From positions 124,001-188,000 of the forward strand of contig FOUN01000002.1 in NCBI GenBank assembly GCA_900114885.1: a DNA stretch of 64,000 nucleotides, in the 5' to 3' direction. Shown here in pieces: positions 1-10,748 of the stretch. A program made the position numbers and the translations under genes. The notes under the pieces are model-generated. The model had not been told where the DNA came from, did no database searches, and saw nothing but the letters and a program-made list of their open reading frames with translations. The stretch is from Psychrobacillus psychrodurans. Lineage in GTDB: Bacteria > Bacillota > Bacilli > Bacillales_A > Planococcaceae. Position 1 is the stretch's first letter, and each line of letters opens with the position of its first letter.

Positions 1-2
1 AT

Positions 3-929
3 GACCTAAAAGTGCATTATCCTATCCGTGGAGGATTTTTCAATACAGTAGTGGACAATGTTCCTGCTGTAGATGGAATAAGTCTAGAATTTGAAAAAGG
101 CAAAGCATACGGATTAGTAGGTGAATCAGGGTGTGGAAAATCCACAACTGGAAAATCTATTATCGGATTAGAGAAAATTACATCTGGAAGTATTATTTAT
201 GAAGGTGAAAATGTTACAAACAAGGTTAGAGGCAGAAATTCAGCCTATAATCGAGACATACAAATGATTTTCCAAGATGCGCATTCTAGTTTGAATCCTC
301 GTAAACGAGTACAGGATATCATCGCAGAACCTATTCGGAACTTCTTAAAACTTTCTCCTGGTGAAGAAAGAAAAAGAATTAATGAATTATTAGCGATTGT
401 AGGCATGAGTGAAGAAGCAAGATTAAAATACCCTCATGAATTCTCTGGTGGGCAAAAGCAAAGAATTGGTATTGCGAGAGCAATCGCTAGTAATCCTAAA
501 CTAATCATTGCCGATGAACCGGTATCAGCACTTGATTTATCAGTTCAAGCACAGGTTTTAAACTTCTTAAAAGATATCCAAGATGAGTTTGGATTAAGTT
601 ATTTATTTATATCCCATGACCTTGGAGTAGTCAAACATATGTGTGATAACATCTCGATTATGTACAAAGGACGTTTTGTAGAGTCTGGTAATCGCAAAGA
701 CATTTACACAAATCCTCAACATATATATACAAAGAGATTACTTTCGGCAATTCCAGAAGTAAATCCAACAAACCGCGAAGAGCGAAAGGAAATACGAAGA
801 GCAGTAGAAGTAGACTATTTAACGAATCATCACGATTATTATGATGAAAATGGAAGGGTATTTGATTTACAAACTATTTCCGAAACACATCAAGTAGCAA
901 CGAGTGCTCAGAAAAAAGGAGGCATATAG
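3..929 (+). CDS. appF: Peptide ABC transporter ATP-binding protein, AppF/OppF type (5' truncated)
   Basis: One of the two ATPases that power an oligopeptide importer. The reading frame is open to the left window edge: the codons before the GTG at 12 read D-L-K, so GTG 12 is an internal valine of the usual DLKVHYPI segment and the true start lies outside the window. Visible motifs are Walker A (GESGCGKS), the signature SGGQKQR, Walker B (LIIADEP), the H-loop SHDL, and the C-terminal oligopeptide extension (PQHIYTKRLLSAIP). It is followed after 1 base by the first permease. App identity rests on its position upstream of trpS, as in B. subtilis; by sequence alone it could be called OppF or DppF. 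Confidence 0.9.
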   Translation, partial: DLKVHYPIRGGFFNTVVDNVPAVDGISLEFEKGKAYGLVGESGCGKSTTGKSIIGLEKITSGSIIYEGENVTNKVRGRNSAYNRDIQMIFQDAHSSLNPRKRVQDIIAEPIRNFLKLSPGEERKRINELLAIVGMSEEARLKYPHEFSGGQKQRIGIARAIASNPKLIIADEPVSALDLSVQAQVLNFLKDIQDEFGLSYLFISHDLGVVKHMCDNISIMYKGRFVESGNRKDIYTNPQHIYTKRLLSAIPEVNPTNREERKEIRRAVEVDYLTNHHDYYDENGRVFDLQTISETHQVATSAQKKGGI

Positions 930-930
930 T

Positions 931-1893
931 ATGTGGAAAACAATTGTTAAACGTATTCTTGTAATGATCCCACAATTGTTTGTACTTAGTCTCTTAATTT
1001 TCATTATGGCGAAATTTATGCCAGGTGATCCTTTCACGGGACTAATCACTCCAGAAACAGATCCTGCTAGGGTCGAAGAGCTTCGGATTAAAGCTGGTTT
1101 CTATGATCCATGGTATGTCCAATATGTGAATTGGATTGGAAATGCATTCCAAGGAGACTTCGGACGAAGTTATACATTTAACGTGCCAGTTGCTAATTTA
1201 ATTGGAGACCGTGCGATGCATACATTATGGTTATCTTTACTTAGTGTCTTTTTATTGTATTTAATCGCAATTCCTTTAGGAGTATTAGCTGGTAGATACC
1301 ACGATTCGTTCCTAGACAAATCGATTGTTTTCTATAGTTTTATCGTATATGCAATACCAACATTCATTTTAGGATTGATCAATCTGTTCTTCTTCGGCTA
1401 TGAACTAGGTTGGTTTCCAACAAGTGGGACGGTGGATATCAAATACGAGTCGGGTACATTCGGTTACTTATGGAGTAAGTTCTACCATATTTTATTACCA
1501 GCGATTACGTATGCTTTACTTGCTACTACTGCAATCATTCAGTATTTACGTACGGAAATTATCGATTCAAAATCGATGGATTATGTTCGTACGGCGAGAA
1601 GTAAAGGTATTCCTATCAATAAAGTATACTCACGTCATATATTCCGTAACTCATTGTTACCGATTGCAGCTTTCTTAGGTTTCACGATCACTGGACTTTT
1701 AGCCGGATCTATCTTTATTGAAACCATTTTTGGGTATCCAGGTATGGGGAAATTGTTCATAGAGGCTATAAATGGGCGTGATTACAGTGTAATTACAGCA
1801 CTTGTTATGCTTTTTGGATTCTTAACATTATTAGGAAGTCTTTTATCCGATATCATCATGAGCATTGTTGACCCTCGAATTAGGATTGACTAA
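931..1893 (+). CDS. appB: Peptide ABC transporter permease, AppB/OppB type
   Basis: Inner permease of the peptide importer, 320 residues, with an N-terminal membrane anchor (IVKRILVMIPQLFVLSLLIF), a conserved MPGDPF motif after it, several further hydrophobic segments, and the EAA-type loop that contacts the ATPase (region RTARSKGIP..R..FRNSLLP). The start at 931 is chosen over an in-frame upstream codon at 904 because AAAGGAGG lies at 915-922 and the 904 start would overlap appF. The gene is in an operon with the ATPase before it and the second permease after it. Confidence 0.92.
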   Translation: MWKTIVKRILVMIPQLFVLSLLIFIMAKFMPGDPFTGLITPETDPARVEELRIKAGFYDPWYVQYVNWIGNAFQGDFGRSYTFNVPVANLIGDRAMHTLWLSLLSVFLLYLIAIPLGVLAGRYHDSFLDKSIVFYSFIVYAIPTFILGLINLFFFGYELGWFPTSGTVDIKYESGTFGYLWSKFYHILLPAITYALLATTAIIQYLRTEIIDSKSMDYVRTARSKGIPINKVYSRHIFRNSLLPIAAFLGFTITGLLAGSIFIETIFGYPGMGKLFIEAINGRDYSVITALVMLFGFLTLLGSLLSDIIMSIVDPRIRID

Positions 1894-1923
1894 CAAAAAT
1901 AATGGATAAGGAGAGTCCGATTA

Positions 1924-2832
1924 ATGAAAAATACTGAAGCTATTGAAATATCAAAAGAGATGAAAGCAAGCTCTCCCCCGACAGGTTTTCAAGTTATTGC
2001 GCGGGAGTTTATGAAAGATAAATTAGCTATGTTCTCTCTAATATCGTTAATTATCGTTATTGGAACTATTTATATTTGGGCTTGGCAAATAGATCAAACA
2101 CAATTAATGCGAATAAGTTTACGAGACAAGTTAGCAGAACCAGGAGAAAAATTCTGGTTAGGAGCAGATAAAGGTGGACGTGATATCCTTGGACAATTAA
2201 TAGTGGGTGCACGAAACTCTTTGACAATTGCAATTGCAGTTACACTCATAACAAGTTTTATAGGTGTTGTAATTGGTTTAGTGACAGGCTATTTTGGAGG
2301 ATGGATTGATAATATCTTCATGCGCATTATTGATTTCTTCATTACTATTCCGACATTAATGATCATTATTGTATTTGTAACTATGGTTCCAAAATATAAT
2401 ATTCTTATGTTCATTTTGATAATGAGTGTATTTTTATGGGTTAGTACAGCGCGGCTAATTCGAAGCAAGGCACTATCTGAAAGTAGGAGAGATTACATTA
2501 GTGCTTCGAAAACGTTAGGTACAAGTAATTTCGTCATTATTTTCAAAGAAATGATGCCAAATTTAAGCTCTATATTAATCGTGGAAATGACCTTGAACTT
2601 TGCAGGAAATGTAGGACTAGAAACTGGACTATCATTTTTAGGTTTTGGATTACCACCCTCTATACCAAGTTTGGGGTCACTTGTAAGCTATGCGTTCGAT
2701 CCATTCATTATGGAAAATGCATGGTGGAACTGGTTACCTGCAGCATTACTAATCCTGTTGCTTATGTTAGCGATTAATTATGTTGGTCAGGCCATTCGAC
2801 GATCTGCAGATGCACGTCAACGACTTGGTTAA
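1924..2832 (+). CDS. appC: Peptide ABC transporter permease, AppC/OppC type
   Basis: Second membrane subunit, 302 residues. A cytoplasmic N-terminus precedes a first transmembrane helix (about residues 35-55); the canonical OppC motif WLGADKGGRDILGQLIVGARNS-like region follows, then further helices and an EAA loop (SASKTLGTSNFVI). The C-terminal region has the usual LSFLGFGLPPSIPSLGSLV block. GGAG precedes the ATG by a few bases. It pairs with the AppB-type permease to form the channel. Sequence type is clear; the substrate is inferred from family only. Confidence 0.92.
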   Translation: MKNTEAIEISKEMKASSPPTGFQVIAREFMKDKLAMFSLISLIIVIGTIYIWAWQIDQTQLMRISLRDKLAEPGEKFWLGADKGGRDILGQLIVGARNSLTIAIAVTLITSFIGVVIGLVTGYFGGWIDNIFMRIIDFFITIPTLMIIIVFVTMVPKYNILMFILIMSVFLWVSTARLIRSKALSESRRDYISASKTLGTSNFVIIFKEMMPNLSSILIVEMTLNFAGNVGLETGLSFLGFGLPPSIPSLGSLVSYAFDPFIMENAWWNWLPAALLILLLMLAINYVGQAIRRSADARQRLG

Positions 2833-2893
2833 AACGGTTATTAGACGCAGTTGCGTTTGATATATAAAAGAGATAAAAAAAGGAGGAAAAGGA

Positions 2894-4741
2894 ATGAACA
2901 AGAAACTTTTAGCTCTAATGGCATTGCTGTTAACACTTATGTTAGTACTTGCTGCATGTAATTCAGACGATGAATCTGCAAAACCTGCCGATGAGCCGGA
3001 TAAGACAGAAGAAGGTACAGGAGAAAAAGATACAGAAGAAGGTGCTGAGGAAGAAGCTGAACAACCTGCTTCAGATGATTTATTTCCAGTAGTATTGGAT
3101 AATGAAGGAGAAGCTATTGACGGTGGAACTTTACAAGTAGCATTAGTAAATGATTCTCCATTCCAAGGTATTTTCTCTTATACACTTTATGAAGATGCTT
3201 ATGACGCTGAAATTATGAGTTTTTCAAGTAACTCACTTTTTGCTACGGACGGAGATTTCCTTCTAACTGATAAAGGGATTGCTTCATTAACAGTAGATGG
3301 AGATAATAATAAAGCAACAATTAAAATTAGAGAAGGGGTAAAATGGTCAGATGGAGAACCTCTTAAAGTTGAAGACTTAATCCAACCATACCTTATTATC
3401 GGTCACCCTGATTATGCTGGAGTTCGTTACGATTCTGACTTCCAAAATATCGTTGGTGCTGTAGAATACCATGATGGTAAAGCAGATACAATTTCTGGTT
3501 TGAAAAAAGTGGATGAAACTACTTTAGAAATGACGTTTAACAAAGTATCGCCTGCAATATACTCTGGTGGAGATGGACTTTGGGGTTACGCTGAACCAAG
3601 CCATATTGTAAAAGATATTCCTGTTGCAGAATTACTTGAAAATGATGCAGTTCGTAAAAACCCCGTTACTCTTGGGGCATTCAAATTCAAAAAGATAGTT
3701 CCAGGTGAATCAGTAGAATTTGAACGTAATGAGCACTACTGGAAAGGTGAATCGAAACTTGATGGCGTAGTTGTTAAAACTGTTCCAAGTTCATCAGCTG
3801 CTAAAGCTATTGAGACTGGTGAGTACGACATGGCGCTTTCATTCCCAACGAGTGCCTATGAAAATGTAAAAGACCTTGAAAATATTACACTTCTTGGGCG
3901 TCAAGAATTGTACTACTCTTATTTAGGATTCAAACTTGGTAAATATGATTATGACGCAAGCGTTGCAAATACAAATGAAGCAGAATCAAAAATGGGTGAC
4001 AAAGTATTACGACAAGCAATGGGTTACGCTTTAGACGTGGAGCAAGTAAATGAAGTATTCTACTTCGATTTACGTGCACGTGCTAACTCTCTGATCCCAC
4101 CAGTATTTAAATCTTTCCATGATTCTTCGATTGAAGGATATAACTATAATGCAGAAAAAGCTATTCAACTTTTAGATGAAGCTGGTTATAAAGATACAGA
4201 TGGCGATGGTCTTCGTGAAAACCCTAAAGGGGAAAAATTAACGATTAAACTAGCTGCTATGTCTGGTGATGAAACACAAGAACAAGTAATCTCTTACTAC
4301 TTACAAAACTGGAATGAAGTTGGTTTAGATGTACAGTTAGCTACAGGGCGTCTAATCGAATTCAACACATTCTATGACAAAGTACAAGCGGATGATCCAG
4401 AAATCGATATCTTCATGGGTGCATGGGGTACAGGTACAAACCCATCTCCAGCGGGATTATACTCTAAAACAGCGGTTTATAACTTCAGCCGTTATACTTC
4501 TGAAGAACTAGAAGGTCTATTAACAGCAATCGATTCTAAGGAAGCACTTGATTCTAAATTCCGTTCTGATAAGTTCCGTGAATGGCAAGAATATATGCAA
4601 GATGTTTCTGCGGTAATTCCATTGCAATTCCGTTATGAGTTACGTCCGGTTAATGACCGTGTGAAAAACTATGACTTCGGTTATGATACAGATTTCGATG
4701 TAATCGATATTGAATTATTAGCTGATACTCCAGTAAAATAA
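2894..4741 (+). CDS. appA: Peptide-binding lipoprotein, family 5 (AppA/OppA type)
   Basis: Extracellular solute-binding lipoprotein that captures peptides for the preceding permeases. The 615-residue product begins with a lipoprotein signal (hydrophobic stretch then lipobox LAAC, Cys about residue 22), followed by a long acidic linker rich in Glu, Asp and Lys (about residues 25-60), longer than in most OppA proteins. The SBP_bac_5 fold follows (KWSDGEPL, ALDVEQVNE). A calcium-loop-like DTDGDGLRENP segment lies near residue 435, common in this family. The ribosome site AAAGGAGG is strong. It is the last gene of the operon and ends in a good terminator. The order ATPase-permease-permease-binding protein differs from B. 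subtilis app. Confidence 0.88.
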   Translation: MNKKLLALMALLLTLMLVLAACNSDDESAKPADEPDKTEEGTGEKDTEEGAEEEAEQPASDDLFPVVLDNEGEAIDGGTLQVALVNDSPFQGIFSYTLYEDAYDAEIMSFSSNSLFATDGDFLLTDKGIASLTVDGDNNKATIKIREGVKWSDGEPLKVEDLIQPYLIIGHPDYAGVRYDSDFQNIVGAVEYHDGKADTISGLKKVDETTLEMTFNKVSPAIYSGGDGLWGYAEPSHIVKDIPVAELLENDAVRKNPVTLGAFKFKKIVPGESVEFERNEHYWKGESKLDGVVVKTVPSSSAAKAIETGEYDMALSFPTSAYENVKDLENITLLGRQELYYSYLGFKLGKYDYDASVANTNEAESKMGDKVLRQAMGYALDVEQVNEVFYFDLRARANSLIPPVFKSFHDSSIEGYNYNAEKAIQLLDEAGYKDTDGDGLRENPKGEKLTIKLAAMSGDETQEQVISYYLQNWNEVGLDVQLATGRLIEFNTFYDKVQADDPEIDIFMGAWGTGTNPSPAGLYSKTAVYNFSRYTSEELEGLLTAIDSKEALDSKFRSDKFREWQEYMQDVSAVIPLQFRYELRPVNDRVKNYDFGYDTDFDVIDIELLADTPVK

Positions 4742-4750
4742 TATTTTAAA

Positions 4751-4785
4751 AAACCGCTGCTAAATGAAAGTTTAGCAGCGGTTTT
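4751..4785 (+). terminator. Rho-independent terminator after appA
   Basis: A perfect 14-bp stem (AAACCGCTGCTAAA with its complement) around a 6-base loop, ending in a T run. It closes the peptide-transport operon. Confidence 0.9.
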
Positions 4786-4805
4786 TCATATAGTCTTATA
4801 AGGAT

Positions 4806-5991
<1,186 letters not shown>

Positions 5992-6003
5992 TTATTTAGA
6001 AAA

Positions 6004-6250
6004 TAAAAAAACATCATGCATCCCTATAAAAGGGACGAATGATGTTAAATCCGTGGTACCACCCAGCTTGCTAAAATAATTAGCCACTCTTCTTCGTAAC
6101 GTGAAGGGGACGGTATATGCTACTTACTTTCACATATACTGCTCAGAAGCCCATTCCATTTAAAGTATGATCTGTTTGCAGCAACCACAGACTCTCTAAG
6201 CATACATAGGTAAATGTACTTTTCTTCCTCAAAGCTCATTATTTTGTTTT
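6004..6250 (-). promoter_or_regulatory. T-box leader of trpS
   Basis: Read on the minus strand, the leader contains the invariant T-box core (GGGTGGTACCACGG, about 6049-6065), followed by a terminator hairpin with a T run (about 6004-6046) that competes with the antiterminator. In stem I the likely specifier is UGG at 6151-6153, within GAATGGGC ahead of the conserved TTCTGAGC, matching tryptophan. The T-box class is established knowledge; specifier placement is read by eye. Confidence 0.93.
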
Positions 6251-6254
6251 GATT

Positions 6255-6283
6255 ATTATATATAGAAGGAACTCAAAAATCAA
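6255..6283 (-). promoter_or_regulatory. SigA-type promoter of trpS
   Basis: On the minus strand TTGATT (6278-6283) and TATAAT (6255-6260) are separated by exactly 17 bp, just upstream of the T-box leader. Confidence 0.75.
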
Positions 6284-6289
6284 GTACTC

Positions 6290-6637
6290 CTAGTAACTAT
6301 AATAAATGAATAAAGCGATACACATACAAAATAAGCTAGAGAGACCTAATGCAATAATTGGCTTATGTGGAAAAGAAAATATCTGAGACGGTAACCGCAT
6401 CTGTTCTGCCTCTTTTTTCATATGTTTAGGGGTAAAGACTTTACGTGTACTTTCAGTAAAAAAGTCAAAAAAGCCACCTGATACGACATATGTCATTAAA
6501 CCAACAAAAGTAATTGATCCACCAACAAAAAAGGACATGTTTATGTAAGGGACGAGTTGAATATTTTTATAAACTAAAAGCATTAGCGCAAAAATAATTA
6601 CCTGACAGCCAAGAAAGTATATCAATTTTTTTTTCAT
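6290..6637 (-). CDS. DUF3899 family membrane protein
   Basis: A 115-residue protein with predicted helices at about residues 5-22, 30-53 and 93-114, and a charged cytoplasmic loop between them (KVFTPKHMKKEAEQMR). The pattern, including a GGFFDFF segment before the loop, matches the DUF3899 family of small Bacillales membrane proteins; no function is known. GAGGTG precedes the ATG. It lies immediately upstream of the trpS promoter on the same strand, but trpS has its own promoter. Confidence 0.7.
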   Translation of the reverse strand: MKKKLIYFLGCQVIIFALMLLVYKNIQLVPYINMSFFVGGSITFVGLMTYVVSGGFFDFFTESTRKVFTPKHMKKEAEQMRLPSQIFSFPHKPIIALGLSSLFCMCIALFIYYSY

Positions 6638-6801
6638 ATTTCACCTCTATCAATTTTAAATTATAAAATAGACTCAGAAAATATGCAAAAAATTGATTAT
6701 TTAAATTAACAAAAATAAACAATTTCTTTTCCAAACATTCACAATTGTTAGGACAATGTAATGATTTTGTTACGCTATTGTAAAAATATTTAAAAAAAAC
6801 C

Positions 6802-6829
6802 TGTACAAGCTCAAAAGAAAATGTATAAT
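6802..6829 (+). promoter_or_regulatory. Candidate oppA promoter
   Basis: A perfect TATAAT (6824-6829) sits 16 bp after TGTACA (6802-6807), about 45 bp before the oppA start. The -35 box is weak (4 of 6), so the call rests on the -10 box. Confidence 0.45.
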
Positions 6830-6874
6830 AAATATTGTAATGAATTTTTCTGAATATTTAAGGAGGTTATTTAT

Positions 6875-8578
6875 TTGAAGAATAGCAAGCTTGTTTGGCT
6901 TTTAAGCCTACTATTAGTTGTTGGTCTATTCCTAGCTGCTTGTGGTGGCGACGATGATAAAGAGGCAACTAAAGACACAGACGAAAAAGAGGGTACAACA
7001 GAAGAGCCAGAAGTAGTAGCAGATGAGGAACAAGTTTTAAACTTGATACAAACTGCTGAAATTCCAACAATGGACTCAGCTCTAGTAACTGATGCAGTTG
7101 GATTTGATCTACTTAACAACGTAAACGAAGGTTTATACCGTTTGAGTCAAGAAAATATTGCTGTTCCAGCACTTTCTGATGGTGAACCAACAGTTTCTGA
7201 AGATGGATTAGTTTATACGTTCACATTACGTGACTCAAACTGGTCTGACGGTACTCCAGTTACTGCAAACGACTTCGAATACTCATGGAAACGTGCTATG
7301 AACCCAGATACTGCATCTGAATACGGTCCATACATGATGTCTGGCGTTATCAAAAACGCAACTGCAATTTCTAATGGGGAAATGGAGTACACTGAATTAG
7401 GTATTAAAGCCATTGATGAGAAAACATTAGAAGTGACGCTTGAAAAACCAATTCCTTACTTCCTATCACTTATGTCATTTGGAACATTCTTACCACAAAA
7501 AGAAGAATTCGTTACAGCGCAAGGTGAAAACTATGCGAAAAATTCTGAATCACTTTTATACAACGGACCATTTACACTAGCTAACTGGGACGGTACAGGA
7601 TTATCTTGGCAACTACTTAAAAATGAGCAGTACTGGGATAAAGAAACTGTAAAACTTACTGAAATTAACTATGATGTAGTAAAAGAAACTGCAACAGCAG
7701 TTAACCTATATACAAATGGTGAAAAAGATCGTGCTGGACTATCAGGAGAATATGCAATGCAATATGCTGCTGATCCAGAACTATTAACTGAATTAGAAAC
7801 TTCAGTATTTTATTTCAAATATAATCAAGAACGTGGTGGAGAAAAAACTCCACTTGCTAATGTAAATATTCGTGAAGCAATTAGTAAAGCATTTAACAAA
7901 GAAGATTTGGCTTCTGTAGTATTAGCAAATGGTTCAACAGCAGCATATTCATTCATTCCAAAAGATTTCGTTTTTGATGAGGATGGAAATGACTTCCGAG
8001 ACGCTAACGGAGATATGGCTGTGTTTAACGTAGAGGAAGCTAAAGCTGCATGGGAAAAAGGTTTATCTGAGCTAGGTGTTACAGAACTTTCTTTAGAAAT
8101 TCTTGGTGGAGACACTGAACTTTCTAAAAAAATGGATGAATACTTCAAATCTCAATTAGAAACTAACCTACCAGGATTAACTATTACTCTTAAAGAAGTT
8201 CCATTTAATGTTCGTTTAGATCTTGACACAAACCAAGATTATGACATTCAAGTTGCAGGATGGGGACCAGATTACCAAGATCCATTCACATTCTTAAGCT
8301 TATGGGAAACTGACGGTGGTAATAACCAAATGTCATACTCAAATCCTGAGTACGATCAATTATTACAAGATATAAATGGATCATTAGCTCAAGATATTCC
8401 AGCACGTTGGGAAGCAATGGCTAAAGCCGAAAAAATGATCGTTGACCAAGATTTCGCAGTAGGACCAATCTACCAACGTGGTTTAATGTTCCTTCAAAAA
8501 CCTTATGTTAAAGGTGTAATTGCTCACCCATTCGGTGGAGATTATAGCTATAAATGGGCTTATATCGAAGGTAAATAA
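6875..8578 (+). CDS. oppA: Oligopeptide-binding lipoprotein OppA
   Basis: Peptide receptor of the Opp importer, 567 residues. The TTG start is supported by AAGGAGG at 6860-6866. A lipoprotein signal peptide ends at lipobox LAAC (Cys near residue 23), followed by an acidic linker and the SBP_bac_5 domain (YTFTLRDSNWSDGTPV near residue 112, AINKA-type segment ISKAFNKEDLA in the middle, DPFTFLSLWETDGGNN near the C-terminus). A terminator-like hairpin and a separate promoter lie between oppA and oppB, so the binding protein can be made in excess of the membrane subunits. In Bacillus, Opp imports signalling and nutrient peptides. Confidence 0.95.
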   Translation: MKNSKLVWLLSLLLVVGLFLAACGGDDDKEATKDTDEKEGTTEEPEVVADEEQVLNLIQTAEIPTMDSALVTDAVGFDLLNNVNEGLYRLSQENIAVPALSDGEPTVSEDGLVYTFTLRDSNWSDGTPVTANDFEYSWKRAMNPDTASEYGPYMMSGVIKNATAISNGEMEYTELGIKAIDEKTLEVTLEKPIPYFLSLMSFGTFLPQKEEFVTAQGENYAKNSESLLYNGPFTLANWDGTGLSWQLLKNEQYWDKETVKLTEINYDVVKETATAVNLYTNGEKDRAGLSGEYAMQYAADPELLTELETSVFYFKYNQERGGEKTPLANVNIREAISKAFNKEDLASVVLANGSTAAYSFIPKDFVFDEDGNDFRDANGDMAVFNVEEAKAAWEKGLSELGVTELSLEILGGDTELSKKMDEYFKSQLETNLPGLTITLKEVPFNVRLDLDTNQDYDIQVAGWGPDYQDPFTFLSLWETDGGNNQMSYSNPEYDQLLQDINGSLAQDIPARWEAMAKAEKMIVDQDFAVGPIYQRGLMFLQKPYVKGVIAHPFGGDYSYKWAYIEGK

Positions 8579-8613
8579 TTTTGGTAGTTAACAAGTTTTA
8601 AAATCTCATAGTT

Positions 8614-8655
8614 AGAGAGTATATGGTTCCTAATGGATCATGTACTCTCTTTTTA
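8614..8655 (+). terminator. Terminator or attenuator after oppA
   Basis: The stem AGAGAGTA pairs with TACTCTCT around an interrupted loop and is followed by TTTT. It lies between oppA and oppBCDF and may let oppA exceed the downstream genes. Confidence 0.75.
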
Positions 8656-8699
8656 AATGAATCAGAATTAACGAAATATTTAATATTAATAATTTGATT

Positions 8700-8729
8700 T
8701 TGACAATTACCCTGGTTATCTGTTTATAT
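8700..8729 (+). promoter_or_regulatory. Promoter upstream of oppB
   Basis: A consensus TTGACA (8700-8705) is followed 17-18 bp later by an A/T-rich TTTATAT -10 region. It would start transcripts of oppBCDF independently of oppA. Confidence 0.55.
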
Positions 8730-8781
8730 ATATTAGTAACATAAATAATCTTAAAAAATATTTTTTGTAGGAGGTGCTAAG

Positions 8782-9714
8782 ATGGCAAAATATATTACTC
8801 GCCGTGTTTTTTATATGTTTATAACGTTTTTCCTGATTGCGACGGCAACATTTTTCTTAATGAAGGCGCTTCCAGGATCCCCGATTAGCTCTGCTTCAAA
8901 ACTATCCCCTACACAACTTGCGGTAGTTGAAGCGAAATATGGGTTAGATCAACCGATTCCAGTACAATACGCAAAATATATGTTAAATTTGGCGCAAGGC
9001 GACTTAGGTAACTCATTTCAATTTAAGAATGCTAGCGTAACAGATTTAATCATAGATCGTTTAGGACCATCTATGTTACTCGGAACTCAAGGTTTGGTGC
9101 TAGGTGTAGCAATAGGAATACTATTAGGTATGATTGCAGCACTAAGACAAAATACTATTTGGGATTATGGTAGTACATTTGTGGCTATCATCGGTATTTC
9201 TATTCCATCTTTCGTTTTTGCTACTTTTCTTCAATATTGGTTAGCTGTTGAATGGAAGATATTCCCTGTTGGTTTGTGGAAGGATGGCTGGGTGTCCAGC
9301 GTACTTCCATCTATTGCTTTGGCAATGGGACCACTAGCAACAGCTTCGCGATTTATACGTACTGAAATGATTGAAGTTTTAAGTTCTGATTATATTACTC
9401 TAGCAAAATCTAAAGGAGCTACTGGTTTCGAGGTTGCATTTAAGCATGCTTTCCGAAATGCTTTGATTCCGCTAGTTACTGTTCTAGGGCCATTAGCAGC
9501 TGGATTGTTAACAGGATCTCTTGTTATCGAACAAATCTTTGCAATACCTGGTATCGGAGAGCAATTTGTTAAATCTATTATGTCTAATGACTTCTCTATC
9601 ATTATGGGAACAACATTATTCTTCTCTGCGTTCTTAATTGTCGTAATATTCTTAGTAGATGTACTTTATGGTATCATCGATCCACGTATTCGTTTGTCAG
9701 GAGGTAAAGATTAA
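8782..9714 (+). CDS. oppB: Oligopeptide transport permease OppB
   Basis: Channel subunit of the peptide importer, 310 residues. It has an N-terminal anchor helix followed by the LPGSP motif (about residue 30), an extracellular loop, then a six-helix binding-protein-dependent transport domain. The EAA-like cytoplasmic loop (AKSKGATGFEVAFKHAFRNA) contacts the ATPases OppD and OppF. AGGAGG precedes the ATG. The stop overlaps the oppC start by one base, indicating translational coupling. Confidence 0.95.
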   Translation: MAKYITRRVFYMFITFFLIATATFFLMKALPGSPISSASKLSPTQLAVVEAKYGLDQPIPVQYAKYMLNLAQGDLGNSFQFKNASVTDLIIDRLGPSMLLGTQGLVLGVAIGILLGMIAALRQNTIWDYGSTFVAIIGISIPSFVFATFLQYWLAVEWKIFPVGLWKDGWVSSVLPSIALAMGPLATASRFIRTEMIEVLSSDYITLAKSKGATGFEVAFKHAFRNALIPLVTVLGPLAAGLLTGSLVIEQIFAIPGIGEQFVKSIMSNDFSIIMGTTLFFSAFLIVVIFLVDVLYGIIDPRIRLSGGKD

Positions 9715-10733
9715 TGAAACACGACTTACAAAAACCACCTGCAGATTCTTTTGAAAGAATTGAAATTGATGCTAGTCACGCGGAGCGTATTACAAAACCG
9801 AGTTTGAGTTTCTGGCAGGATGCTTGGCTTAGAATTCGCAAAAACAAAGCAGCTATCGTTAGTATGTTCATTTTGGCTCTGATTATTATCATGGCATTTG
9901 TTGGACCAATGATTAGTCCACATGATGCGGAAACACAAACAATCACACATGCTAACTTACCGCCAAAAGTTCCTGGTATTGAAAAACTTGGAATAATGGA
10001 TGGTGTTGGTACTCTAGCAGGTAAAGAAGTAGACTTATATGAAATGAAAAAAGTAGACACGTATTATTGGTTTGGTACAGACGGTTTAGGTCGCGATATG
10101 TTCTCACGCCTTTGGGAAGGTACACAAATCTCTTTACTTATTGCCTTTATAGCAGCTTTAATAGATATGGTCATTGGGGTTGCTTACGGTGGGATTTCCG
10201 GTTATTATGGCGGACGTGTAGATGACGTTTTACAACGAATAGTAGAAATACTTTACGGTATTCCAACACTTGTAATTGTTATCCTTATGCTTTCGTTTAT
10301 GAAACCAGGTATAACAGCGATAATTATTGCAATCACCATTACCGGATGGATCGGAATGTCTCGTATAGTACGCGGTCAAGTTTTGAAATTCAAAAATCAA
10401 GAATTTGTATTAGCTTCACGTACATTAGGTGCTACAAATGGTAGAATTATTACAAAACATATTTTACCTAATATTTTAGGTATTATCATTATCAATACGA
10501 TGTTCACTATTCCAACTGCAATTTTCTTTGAAGCATTTTTAAGCTTCATAGGTCTAGGATTACAACCACCTGATGCATCGCTAGGAACACTTATTAATGA
10601 TGGTTACAAATTGATTCAATTCCAACCACATATTTTACTGTTCCCAGCTATTATTATTAGTTTACTAATGATTGCATTTAACTTACTTGGTGATGGATTA
10701 CGTGACGCACTTGATCCAAAAATGAAAGACTAA
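9714..10733 (+). CDS. oppC: Oligopeptide transport permease OppC
   Basis: Second channel subunit, 339 residues. A long cytoplasmic N-terminus (to about residue 42) precedes helix 1. The large external segment carries the OppC motif FGTDGLGRDMFSRLWEG at about residues 118-134. The EAA loop is near ASRTLGATNGRII. The C-terminal FLSFIGLGLQPPDASLGTLI block is typical. The start overlaps the oppB stop by one base (TAATG). Operon position and motifs agree. Confidence 0.95.
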   Translation: MKHDLQKPPADSFERIEIDASHAERITKPSLSFWQDAWLRIRKNKAAIVSMFILALIIIMAFVGPMISPHDAETQTITHANLPPKVPGIEKLGIMDGVGTLAGKEVDLYEMKKVDTYYWFGTDGLGRDMFSRLWEGTQISLLIAFIAALIDMVIGVAYGGISGYYGGRVDDVLQRIVEILYGIPTLVIVILMLSFMKPGITAIIIAITITGWIGMSRIVRGQVLKFKNQEFVLASRTLGATNGRIITKHILPNILGIIIINTMFTIPTAIFFEAFLSFIGLGLQPPDASLGTLINDGYKLIQFQPHILLFPAIIISLLMIAFNLLGDGLRDALDPKMKD

Positions 10734-10748
10734 TAGGAGGAAAGCATA

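Noticed and set aside
12-14. GTG 12 as the start of the first ABC ATPase
   Set aside because: The frame is open to the left edge and the upstream codons D-L-K complete the conserved family N-terminus.
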